A stretch of DNA of 59,700 nucleotides. Origin: an uncultured Christensenellaceae bacterium. Lineage in GTDB: Bacteria > Bacillota > Clostridia > Christensenellales > Christensenellaceae. The notes under the pieces are model-generated. The model made no database searches and was not told the DNA's origin. It worked only from the letters and a program-made list of their open reading frames with translations. Both the position numbers and the translations under genes were made by a program. Location: contig CAKROK010000003.1 in the NCBI GenBank assembly GCA_934373295.1, forward strand, positions 1-59,700, in the 5' to 3' direction. Each line of letters starts with the position of its first letter. Position 1 is the stretch's first letter. Below, piece after piece: positions 34,105-41,017 of the stretch.

Positions 34105-35760
34105 ATGGCTGAGGATGTGATCTCAAGAAATTTTTTAGAGGAAATAATAGAGGGCGATCTCGAATCCGGGAGAGAAAACCACGTTTTAACGCGCTTTCCC
34201 CCCGAGCCTAACGGATATCTTCATATAGGACACGCGAAGTCCATATGCATAAATTTCGGTCTTGCGAAGAAGTACGGCGGAAAATGCAACCTGCGCTATG
34301 ACGACACCAACCCCTCTAAGGAGGACGTCGAGTACGTCGAGTCCATCGAGCGGGACATAAAGTGGCTGGGCTTTGACTGGGCGGGCAAGTATTTCGCGTC
34401 CGATTACTTTGACTTCATGTACGAAAAGGCCGAGCTGCTCATAAAAAAGGGTCTCGCGTTCGTATGCGACCTGAACGCAGACCAGATCAGGGAAATGCGC
34501 GGAACGCTCACCGAGCCGGGTAAGGAAAGCCCGTACAGGAACCGCTCCGTCGAGGAAAATCTCGAATTATTCAGGCAGATGCGCGCGGGCAAGTTTGCAG
34601 ACGGAGAAAAGGTGCTTAGGGCGAAAATAGACATGACCTCCCCCAACTTCAACATGCGCGACCCCGTTATCTACAGAATAATGCACGCGAAGCATCACCG
34701 CACGGGCGACAAGTGGTGCATCTATCCCATGTACGACTTTGCGCACCCGCTCGAGGACGCCTATGAGCATATCACTCACTCCATATGTACGCTGGAGTTT
34801 GAGGATCACCGTCCGCTATACGACTGGGTCATCAAGAACTGCGAGTGCGATCCCGCGCCCCATCAGTATGAATTCGCGCGCCTGGGTCTCACTCAGACGA
34901 TAATGAGCAAGAGGTATTTAAAAAAGCTCGTGGAGGAGGGCGTCGTTTCCGGCTGGGACGACCCGAGAATGCCCACCATCTCCGGACTGCGCCGCAGGGG
35001 ATATACGCCCGAGGCGATAAGGGATTTCTGCGAGAGGATAGGCGTGGCTAAGGCGAACAGCGAGGTCGACGTGCGCCTGTTAGAGCATTGCGTCCGCGAG
35101 GATTTGAACGCGCGCGCGCCCAGACTCATGGCTGTGCTTCGCCCGATAAAGCTCGTCATAGACAATTATCCCGAGGATAAGACGGAAATGATGACGGCGG
35201 AGGACCTCCCCGGAAGCGAGAGCACGCATGAGGTTCCTTTCTCGCGTGAGCTGTATATCGAGCGTGAGGACTTCATGGAGACCGCGTCCAACAACAAGTA
35301 TTTCCGCCTCGCGGTGGGAAAAGAGGTGCGCCTGAAGAATGCGTATATCATAAAATGCACGGGCGTGGAAAAGGACGAAAACGGCGAGTATATGCTCATC
35401 CACTGCGAATATGACCCGCTCTCCGCGACGGGCGACGTTAATGCGTCGAGAAAGGTCAAGGGCACTCTGCATTGGGCGGACGCCAAGACCGCCGTTCCCG
35501 CGAAGGTCAGGATGTACGACTATCTGTTAAAGGAATTCGATGGCGTGAATAAGGACTTCATGGACAGGCTCAACGAGAACTCTCTCGAGGTGTTAGATGC
35601 GTTCATCGAGCCGCAGATATTGAAGGCAAATGCGGGCGACCGCTTCCAGTTCATGCGCATGGGCTATTTCTGCGCGGATGAAAAGGAGTTTACGCCGGAT
35701 AACATAGTGATTAACAAGATAGTATCGCTCAAGGACAGCTTTGCCAAGGCGATGAAATAA
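34105..35760 (+). CDS. glnS: Glutaminyl-tRNA synthetase
   Basis: A 551-aa class I synthetase charging tRNA-Gln with glutamine. It starts with the RFPPEPNGYLHIGHAKS signature (HIGH at about 39-42), YDDTNPSKED, and MSKRYL (KMSKS loop, about 268), followed by the two beta-barrel anticodon domains (LKNAYIIKCTGVEKDENGEYM). AAAGGAG precedes the ATG. Its presence implies direct glutaminylation, which many Bacillota lack, using GatCAB instead. It is 9 bp from gltX, so the two related synthetases are coexpressed. Confidence 0.96.
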   Translation: MAEDVISRNFLEEIIEGDLESGRENHVLTRFPPEPNGYLHIGHAKSICINFGLAKKYGGKCNLRYDDTNPSKEDVEYVESIERDIKWLGFDWAGKYFASDYFDFMYEKAELLIKKGLAFVCDLNADQIREMRGTLTEPGKESPYRNRSVEENLELFRQMRAGKFADGEKVLRAKIDMTSPNFNMRDPVIYRIMHAKHHRTGDKWCIYPMYDFAHPLEDAYEHITHSICTLEFEDHRPLYDWVIKNCECDPAPHQYEFARLGLTQTIMSKRYLKKLVEEGVVSGWDDPRMPTISGLRRRGYTPEAIRDFCERIGVAKANSEVDVRLLEHCVREDLNARAPRLMAVLRPIKLVIDNYPEDKTEMMTAEDLPGSESTHEVPFSRELYIEREDFMETASNNKYFRLAVGKEVRLKNAYIIKCTGVEKDENGEYMLIHCEYDPLSATGDVNASRKVKGTLHWADAKTAVPAKVRMYDYLLKEFDGVNKDFMDRLNENSLEVLDAFIEPQILKANAGDRFQFMRMGYFCADEKEFTPDNIVINKIVSLKDSFAKAMK

Positions 35761-35769
35761 GGAGAAGCA

Positions 35770-37221
35770 ATGAGAGTAAGAACGAGATTTGCGCCCAGCC
35801 CCACGGGATATCTGCATATAGGCGGGTTGAGGACGGCGCTTTATGCATGGCTTTATGCCAAAAAGAACGACGGCGACTTCATATTGAGAATAGAGGACAC
35901 GGACAGAAACAGGCTGGTGGACGACGCCTGTGAGATAATCTACCGCACTATGAAGGACACGGGCCTCACATATGACGAAGGTCCGGATGTGGGCGGCGAT
36001 TACGGCCCGTATATCCAAAGCGAGCGCAAGGACATCTATAAGAAATACGCCGAGGAGCTGGTCGAAAAAGGCGCGGCATATTACTGCTTCTGCACGAAGG
36101 AGCGCCTGGACGCGATGCACGAGGAGGCAAAAAGGAACGGTCAGGTCGCGGCGAAATACGACAAGCACTGCTTAGCGCTCTCAAAGGAGGAGGTCGCGGC
36201 GAAGCTGGCGGCGGGCGAGCCGTATGTCATCCGTCAGAACATCCCCACGGAGGGCGAGACGGTCTATGAGGACATGGTCTATGGCAAGATAACCGTACCC
36301 ATGAGCGAGCTGGAGGACAACATCCTTTTAAAGAGCGACGGCTGGCCGACATATAACCTCGCGAACGTAATTGACGACCATCTCATGGGCATAACGCATG
36401 TTATAAGGGGCATAGAGTATTTATCCTCAACGCCCAAATACAATCTGCTGTATGATGCACTCGGGTGGGAGCGCCCGAAATACATCCATCTTCCCCCCGT
36501 CATGAAGGACGCAAAGCGCAAGCTCTCAAAGAGATACGGCGACGCGTCATATGAGGATTTTATAAAGAAGGGCTATTTAAAAGAGGCGATTTTAAACTAT
36601 ATCGCGCTTTTGGGCTGGTCTCCCTCGTCGAATAAGGAGATATTCACGTTAGATGAGCTGGCGCAGGAGTTTGACCTTTCGGGCATATCCAAGTCGCCCT
36701 CCATTTTCGATAACGACAAGTTGACGTGGATGAACGCGGAGTACATCCGTGCGCTCGACCCTGCGGACTTTGAAAACCGCGCGAAGCCCTATCTCGATGA
36801 GGCGCTGGACGGCGGGTTTGACTACTCGCTCATATGCTCGCTCATTCAGCCCCGTCTTGAGACGCTCGCGCAGATCCCCGAAAAGGTCGCGTTTTTAAAG
36901 GAAATGCCCGATTACGACCTTTCGCTCTTCTTCCACAAGAAGATGAAGACCTCCGCCGAGACGGCTCTGCCCGCGCTGGAGGCGGCGTATGACGCGCTCA
37001 AGAGCTTAGACGACTTTTCGCCTGAGGGCGTACACGACACGCTCCTCCCCTTAGCAGCGCAGATGGGCATAAAGAACGGACAGCTGCTCTGGCCCGTGCG
37101 CGTGGCGATATCCGGCGTGGCCGTGACCCCCGGCGGCGCAACCGAGATCGCCGCTCTTTTGGGCAAGGACGAGACTCTGAGACGGCTTGAGGTGAGCATG
37201 GAAAAGCTCAAAAATATGTAA
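35770..37221 (+). CDS. gltX: Glutamyl-tRNA synthetase
   Basis: A 483-aa class I synthetase for tRNA-Glu. The HIGH-type motif APSPTGYLHIGGLRTALY is at 8-25, the LRIEDTDRNR motif near 40, and the KLSKR loop (AKRKLSKRYGD) near 250; the C-terminal anticodon-binding helical domain ends around EKLKNM. AAGGAG lies eight bases upstream. It is the last gene before a strong terminator. Confidence 0.96.
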   Translation: MRVRTRFAPSPTGYLHIGGLRTALYAWLYAKKNDGDFILRIEDTDRNRLVDDACEIIYRTMKDTGLTYDEGPDVGGDYGPYIQSERKDIYKKYAEELVEKGAAYYCFCTKERLDAMHEEAKRNGQVAAKYDKHCLALSKEEVAAKLAAGEPYVIRQNIPTEGETVYEDMVYGKITVPMSELEDNILLKSDGWPTYNLANVIDDHLMGITHVIRGIEYLSSTPKYNLLYDALGWERPKYIHLPPVMKDAKRKLSKRYGDASYEDFIKKGYLKEAILNYIALLGWSPSSNKEIFTLDELAQEFDLSGISKSPSIFDNDKLTWMNAEYIRALDPADFENRAKPYLDEALDGGFDYSLICSLIQPRLETLAQIPEKVAFLKEMPDYDLSLFFHKKMKTSAETALPALEAAYDALKSLDDFSPEGVHDTLLPLAAQMGIKNGQLLWPVRVAISGVAVTPGGATEIAALLGKDETLRRLEVSMEKLKNM

Positions 37222-37240
37222 GATATCGGTAGTTTTAGAC

Positions 37241-37274
37241 CCGCTCTTGCGTCAAATGCAGGAGCGGTTTTTTT
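37241..37274 (+). terminator. Intrinsic terminator after gltX
   Basis: CCGCTCTTGC (37241-37250) and GCAGGAGCGG (37258-37267) form a 10-bp stem with one wobble, followed by seven T. Confidence 0.92.
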
Positions 37275-37393
37275 GTGCCTGAGGGCGTAATTAATAATGA
37301 AGGACTTAATAATTAATAACGGGATAATATGGTGCGGGAATGATGGTATGTGCGCTTGAGTTTTTTTAGTGTACAACATTTCGAGATAGAACA

Positions 37394-37484
37394 GAGCTCC
37401 CGAAAAGGTGGTAGCGACAGTGAGCCGTCGCGAGGGCGTTTACAACTTAAGCATGTGAACCGAGAATGCCTCTTCGGTACGCTC
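37394..37484 (+). repeat. R-type structured repeat, copy 1
   Basis: A 91-bp element. Positions 37400-37453 are identical, base for base, to 48452-48505. Its ends pair: CCGAAAAGG (37400-37408) with CCTCTTCGG (37469-37477, one mismatch), plus GAGC/GCTC outside. Inside is a GCGAC/GTCGC hairpin. There is no coding signal. The rest of the 37275-37575 gap shows nothing recognisable. Confidence 0.85.
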
Positions 37485-37575
37485 GCTTTATAATCGCATA
37501 TCATGCATTTGAGCCTATCGTATAAAAAGATAAGTGATTATCATCTAAAAAAACTGTACTTTTCATGCATTATAG

Positions 37576-37584
37576 TGGTATAAT
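37576..37584 (+). promoter_or_regulatory. Extended -10 promoter
   Basis: TGGTATAAT provides a TGn extension with a perfect -10 box, 52 bases before the first small membrane protein gene. The -35 position (GTACTT) is poor. Confidence 0.5.
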
Positions 37585-37636
37585 ATATATATCAAGAACT
37601 ATAAGCAATTATTAGCATCTATTTAGGAGGATTTTT

Positions 37637-38098
37637 ATGGACAACAATTATAAGTTTAACCCTGAAACTGGCGAACCCATTGTCAACGAGACTGCTTCTG
37701 AGCAGCCCGTCTATACTGCGCCTGAACAACCTATCGAAAATGCAGCGCCGCAGTACGATGCAGCCCCGCAGTATCAGACGCCCGCTGAACCTACCCCCGC
37801 TCCTACGACATCCAAGGGAAAAGCGATTGCAGGCATGATTGTTGCGATATGCGGCTTATGCCTCAGCTGGCTTGGTATATCTTTCTGCTGGCCGGGTATA
37901 TTCTCTCTCGCTGCTTCCATAGTCGGATGGCAGCTTTCGAAGGGTCTTGCGCCTTTCTCCAAGGTTGGAAAAATCTGTGGTATTATAGGCATGATATTGT
38001 CTATATTATTTATGATTATCGGACTGATACTCGTCCTTGTTGTTGCTTCAAGCGGAGGAGTTGAGGCTTTTGATGAGCTTGCTCGCTCGATGTATTAA
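37637..38098 (+). CDS. Small membrane protein with Pro/Gln-rich head (DUF4190-like)
   Basis: Encodes 153 aa. Residues 1-55 are a hydrophilic, low-complexity region beginning MDNNYKFNPETGEPI and including AAPQYDAAPQYQ. Two hydrophobic hairpins follow (about 60-95 and 110-140), giving two or more membrane segments. The layout resembles DUF4190/DUF4234-type proteins of unknown function. AGGAGG is eight bases upstream. The next gene is a clear paralogue, so this is a tandem duplication. The disordered head is probably cytoplasmic. Confidence 0.72.
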   Translation: MDNNYKFNPETGEPIVNETASEQPVYTAPEQPIENAAPQYDAAPQYQTPAEPTPAPTTSKGKAIAGMIVAICGLCLSWLGISFCWPGIFSLAASIVGWQLSKGLAPFSKVGKICGIIGMILSILFMIIGLILVLVVASSGGVEAFDELARSMY

Positions 38099-38125
38099 TT
38101 GGCAGCAACAAAACTAAAGGAAAAA

Positions 38126-38656
38126 ATGGATAACAATTATAAGTTTGACCCGATGACCGGCGAACCTATCGTCAGGGAAACCGTTTCCGAGCAGCCCGTT
38201 TCGGAGCAGCCTATCTACACAGCGCCCGAACAGCCGGCGCAGGGCGAAGCGCCTCAGTACGACGCAGCACCTCAGTACGACGCAGCTCCGCAGTACGATG
38301 CAGCTCCGCAGTACAACGCAGCTCCCCAGTACGACGCAGCTCCCCAGTACGACGCAGCTCCCCAGTACGACGCGCCGCAATACAGCGCGCCCTCGCAGCC
38401 CGCTCCCGAAAACTCTCGCGGCAAGGCTATCGCGGGTATGTCCATGGCGATCGCGTCCTGCGCATTCTGCTGGATGGGCATTTATTGGGGATTTTTAGGC
38501 GCGCTTCCCATCGTCGCGGCTATCCTCGGCAAGCAGTTCTCCGCAGGCGTTCCGCCGTTTGAAAAGACGGGCAGGATTTGCGGAACGATCGGCCTTATCG
38601 CCTCTATCGTGTGCGCGGCGATCGGATTTGTTGTGTTTATAGTAGATATGCTTTAA
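38126..38656 (+). CDS. Paralogous small membrane protein with QYDAAP repeats
   Basis: Encodes 176 aa, a paralogue of the preceding gene (shared MDNNYKF, TGEPIV, EQPVYTAPEQP-like head and SRGKAIAGM start of the membrane part). The head contains six to seven copies of the hexapeptide PQYDAA. Hydrophobic segments follow at about 105-140 and 150-175. I start at ATG 38126, where AAAGGA is in place, rather than the TTG at 38099 adjoining the previous stop. The repeat length probably varies between strains. Function unknown. Confidence 0.72.
   Translation: MDNNYKFDPMTGEPIVRETVSEQPVSEQPIYTAPEQPAQGEAPQYDAAPQYDAAPQYDAAPQYNAAPQYDAAPQYDAAPQYDAPQYSAPSQPAPENSRGKAIAGMSMAIASCAFCWMGIYWGFLGALPIVAAILGKQFSAGVPPFEKTGRICGTIGLIASIVCAAIGFVVFIVDML
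38252..38374 (+). repeat. 18-bp in-frame tandem repeat
   Basis: Six full copies of an 18-base unit (CCNCAGTACGACGCAGCN) start at 38252 and step by 18, followed by a partial one ending near 38374. They encode PQYDAA. Copies differ at few, mainly third-codon positions, so the array is young and prone to slippage. Confidence 0.92.
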
Positions 38657-38749
38657 GAGTGATGTAATCGGCATGTCGGGGGATATTTCATATTTATCCT
38701 CCGGCCCGCCTAAAAATTTTCGATTGGCTTAAAAAGTGTTTTAAATCGC

Positions 38750-38778
38750 TTGACATATCGAGCGGTAAATGCTAAAAT
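38750..38778 (+). promoter_or_regulatory. tRNA promoter
   Basis: TTGACA (38750-38755) and TAAAAT (38773-38778) are 17 bases apart, 31 bases before the tRNA. Confidence 0.8.
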
Positions 38779-38808
38779 AATTTTTGTGGAATGAAGAGTT
38801 CCGAATAT

Positions 38809-38884
38809 GGGGGTATGGCTCAGTTGGTAGAGCGCCTCGTTCGCAACGAGGAGGCCAGCGGTTCGAATCCGCTTATCTCCACCA
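38809..38884 (+). tRNA. tRNA-Ala (anticodon CGC)
   Basis: A 76-base cloverleaf with CCA encoded. The acceptor GGGGGTA pairs with TATCTCC and includes G3-U70, the alanine identity pair. D stem is GCTC/GAGC, anticodon stem CCTCG/CGAGG with loop TTCGCAA (anticodon CGC, reading GCG), and T arm AGCGG-TTCGAAT-CCGCT. It is a single-gene transcript with its own promoter and terminator. Confidence 0.96.
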
Positions 38885-38918
38885 AAAACCGACAAATCGC
38901 TAAGATTTGTCGGTTTTT
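38884..38918 (+). terminator. tRNA terminator
   Basis: AAAAACCGACAAATC (38884-38898) pairs perfectly with GATTTGTCGGTTTTT (38904-38918) around GCTAA. Confidence 0.95.
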
Positions 38919-39020
38919 ACTTATTCACTATTCACTTTTCACTCTTCGCTAAAAAAACCGATATTCTGGAAAGTTATAAGAGGATAAAGCTGTATAAAAA
39001 ATTGTAGTTTAAACCATTGT

Positions 39021-39147
39021 GTGAAATAGCTTCGCTGTGAAATACGCTTTCAGCGTGTTTTGGCGGATTTCATTTCACTTTCCGCGCCGCGGAAAATTTC
39101 ACAAAAGCGATAGGCTTTTATTTCACCGCGCGATAGCGCGATTTCAC
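39021..39147. repeat. Array of short palindromes separated by a constant heptamer
   Basis: The heptamer ATTTCAC occurs at 39072, 39096, 39120 and 39141 (steps 24, 24, 21) and inverted as GTGAAAT at 39021 and 39037. Between them lie different hairpin-forming spacers: AGC-TTC-GCT, ACGCT-TTC-AGCGT, TTTCCGCG-C-CGCGGAAA, AAAAGC-GATAG-GCTTTT, and CGCGC-GATA-GCGCG. The overall array is inverted about its middle. It is neither coding nor a CRISPR (no long repeat, spacers self-complementary). Confidence 0.8.
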
Positions 39148-39208
39148 TTTTTTAAGAATGCTTTTTCCGACTTTTCAAAACACAGCTTATCTCGCAACAC
39201 ATCATTAG

Positions 39209-39224
39209 AGTTTCACGTGGAACA
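39209..39224. promoter_or_regulatory. parS-like site 6 (canonical centre)
   Basis: AGTTTCACGTGGAACA is the reverse complement of the Bacillus-type site TGTTCCACGTGAAACA with one outer mismatch. Unlike the five sites on the left arm it keeps the CACGTG centre. It lies about 14 kb right of oriC. Confidence 0.75.
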
Positions 39225-39543
39225 ATCGGCGGATGGATAACGGTTTGTCATGCCGAATACAGTCGTTTGATTTTGCAAAGAGCATCTTTTATGCGCTCCG
39301 GTATTGACATGCTCTTTCTGTTTTGATAAAGTGATGCCGGATAGACGGCAGCGTCACGCACAGGAAAGTAGGAGCTTTAGCTCCCTGCGGAATTCGCGCC
39401 GTCTATTCTTCTGTTGTTTTTTGCAAGAATACTTGAATTTTCCCGCTAATTCGAGTAAACTAACATTGTTGACGGAGAGAGCGCTATGGTTTGCATTTTG
39501 CGAATCCCCTAACGCTGAGACCTCTGCCGATTTTTGTGCCTGT
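39225..39543. other. Gap between parS site 6 and the first HicB-like gene
   Basis: About 320 bp with no supported gene. A 9-bp inverted repeat AAAGAGCAT/ATGCTCTTT lies at 39277-39285 and 39309-39317. On the minus strand the sequence downstream of the HicB-like stop shows no clear continuation of a ribbon-helix-helix domain. No HicA toxin is seen. Confidence 0.4.
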
Positions 39544-39819
39544 TTATTTCTGCCTATCGCGATACTTCCCAAAATCGACATCCGCAAGCATTACAATACT
39601 TCCCTTTTGTGCATTTTTTTGAATTTCTTCCGCGTCGGAGGCGCAGGGCAGCTGTTCGCCGTCCTCCAGCATGTCTATTCCCACGGCCGCTATAGCGTCC
39701 CTTGCCATTTCCATCGCGTCGGCAGTGTCCGCTCCCTGCGTGTTTATGTCAAAATCGGGGACGTACACCACGATTTGTCCGCTCCCCTGCGTCATGATTA
39801 CGGGGTAAGATTTTTTCAT
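39544..39819 (-). CDS. HicB-like protein, C-terminal domain lacking
   Basis: A 91-aa HicB-family partial-RNase-H-fold protein. It opens MKKSYPVIMTQGSGQIVVYVPDFD, a diverged form of the YPAIFE...VxFPDLPGC pattern, and ends IVMLADVDFGKYRDRQK, exactly where full-length relatives in this window continue into a ribbon-helix-helix tail. It may be a truncated or domain-only form. No HicA-like toxin gene (small, SHHxF motif) lies on either side. Function as antitoxin is therefore unproven. Confidence 0.68.
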   Translation of the reverse strand: MKKSYPVIMTQGSGQIVVYVPDFDINTQGADTADAMEMARDAIAAVGIDMLEDGEQLPCASDAEEIQKNAQKGSIVMLADVDFGKYRDRQK

Positions 39820-39906
39820 TTCAATACCTCTCTTGCTCTTTACTCTTTTGTGGTAAAATAGTTGCGCAAAGATGAGTGTGGGCAGGTACCGCTCATCATT
39901 GTCGGG

Positions 39907-40209
39907 TTACTCTTCTAACAGAGCTTTAATCTTTTCCTTTGCCTCGTCAAGGCTCTTGCTGCTCTCAATAAGCGCGAGTATCATTTTCAAAAATACAGTC
40001 ATCTGCTTGTCGGTCATCCCCTCATCTGCTTCGGTGTTGTCCGCATTTTGCTCCGATAATGCCGCCAAATAGCCGGAAAGCGCCTCGTAGGCGTTAGCCG
40101 TTGTCTCCTCTATGCTGCCTCCGTAGGTGTGGCAGCCGGGCAAGTCCGGAAACTCCACCCAATATGAGCCGTCCTCTTTATGAAAAATTGCCGAAAATGT
40201 TTTGTCCAT
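39907..40209 (-). CDS. HicB-like protein with helical tail
   Basis: A 100-aa protein with a clear HicB head: FSAIFHKEDGSYWVEFPDLPGCHTYGGSIEE. Instead of a ribbon-helix-helix, the tail is Glu/Lys-rich helix (SLDEAKEKIKALLEE). The start at 40209 is set by AAGGAGG in front; the frame runs open to 40272 without a site. It is 87 bp upstream of, and on the same strand as, the shorter HicB-like gene and divergent from a third at 40350. No toxin partner is visible. Confidence 0.75.
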   Translation of the reverse strand: MDKTFSAIFHKEDGSYWVEFPDLPGCHTYGGSIEETTANAYEALSGYLAALSEQNADNTEADEGMTDKQMTVFLKMILALIESSKSLDEAKEKIKALLEE

Positions 40210-40287
40210 TGCTGTTTCCTCCTTTTCTTGTATTTTTATTATAGAGCATGATAATGCGATTATCAACACCATAAAGGGACATGTTAC

Positions 40288-40316
40288 TTGACATTTATGC
40301 GCATCGTGCGCATAAT
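40288..40316 (+). promoter_or_regulatory. Promoter with a 21-bp palindromic operator in its spacer
   Basis: TTGACA (40288-40293) and CATAAT (40311-40316) are 17 bases apart. A perfect 9-bp inverted repeat with three central bases (TTATGCGCA-TCG-TGCGCATAA, 40295-40315) fills the spacer and the -10 edge. A bound repressor would exclude RNA polymerase. The likely binder is the ribbon-helix-helix HicB encoded just downstream. Confidence 0.7.
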
Positions 40317-40349
40317 GTTTTTGAAGTACAGAATAGGAGTTTTTGAATT

Positions 40350-40754
40350 ATGAAGCTGATATACCCCGCTGTCCTCTACCCTTTTCGAGATAAATCCGGC
40401 GGATATACCATAGAAATTCCCGACCTTTCCGGCTGTGTGACCGAGGGAGCTGACCTCGCTCAAGCGCTCGCCATGGGCGTCGATGCCGCGTGCGGCTGGG
40501 TGCTTGACGAGCTTGAGCGCGGAAATCCCATCCCCCCTGCGTCCAAGTACAAAGATATAACCCCGCGGAAGGGCGGAATGGTCAACCTGCTCGTTCTCGA
40601 TATGGATGCATATGCCGAAAAATACGGCAATAAGACCGTGCGCAAAAATCTGACCATCCCCGCATGGCTCAACACCGCTGCGGAGGCAAATAATGTCAAT
40701 TTTTCCGCTGTGCTTCAGGATGCACTCGTCAAAATGCTGCATATAACCGAATGA
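40350..40754 (+). CDS. HicB-family protein with ribbon-helix-helix tail
   Basis: A 134-aa protein. Residues 1-55 have the HicB fold (YPAVLYPFRDKSGGYTIEIPDLSGCVTEG). Residues about 95-134 form a ribbon-helix-helix DNA-binding tail (VRKNLTIPAWLNTAAEANNVNFSAVLQDALV in two halves). It has the architecture of a HicB antitoxin that represses its own promoter. The next gene on the right starts about 260 bp away and is rny, so no HicA is coupled to it. The operator-like palindrome at 40295-40315 fits autoregulation. Confidence 0.85.
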   Translation: MKLIYPAVLYPFRDKSGGYTIEIPDLSGCVTEGADLAQALAMGVDAACGWVLDELERGNPIPPASKYKDITPRKGGMVNLLVLDMDAYAEKYGNKTVRKNLTIPAWLNTAAEANNVNFSAVLQDALVKMLHITE

Positions 40755-40880
40755 TATTATCCGGTGTCTGCGCTTAATTATCCCGTCATTTCCCGCGCGC
40801 GGATATGAAGGATGAGCAAACAATTGCGGTTTTTCGTGCAAAAATAAATTTTAGTAAACGTACAATATAAAACAAAACGA

Positions 40881-40909
40881 TTGACACACGGGTAAAAAAG
40901 CTATAAAAT
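40881..40909 (+). promoter_or_regulatory. rny promoter
   Basis: TTGACA (40881-40886) and TAAAAT (40904-40909) are 17 bases apart. The leader to the start codon is about 100 bases. Confidence 0.7.
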
Positions 40910-41017
40910 AAACAATAGATATGTGTAATTGGCTATTACCTTAGAGTCGATTTTATATATTAGAAAGTAAAAATTTAATACGGCGGTTTTATGACCGCTT
41001 AGGAGGTGTTGGTTAGT

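Noticed and set aside
37313..37504. Minus-strand frame across the R-type repeat
   Set aside because: It covers a 54-base non-coding repeat and does not persist as a frame in the second copy.
39021..39147. CRISPR array
   Set aside because: The repeated unit is only seven bases, spacers are 9-17 bases and self-complementary, and no cas gene is present.
39354..39587. HicA or frameshifted continuation of the HicB-like gene
   Set aside because: The overlapping minus-strand frame lacks the SHHxF-type HicA motif and does not give a convincing ribbon-helix-helix.
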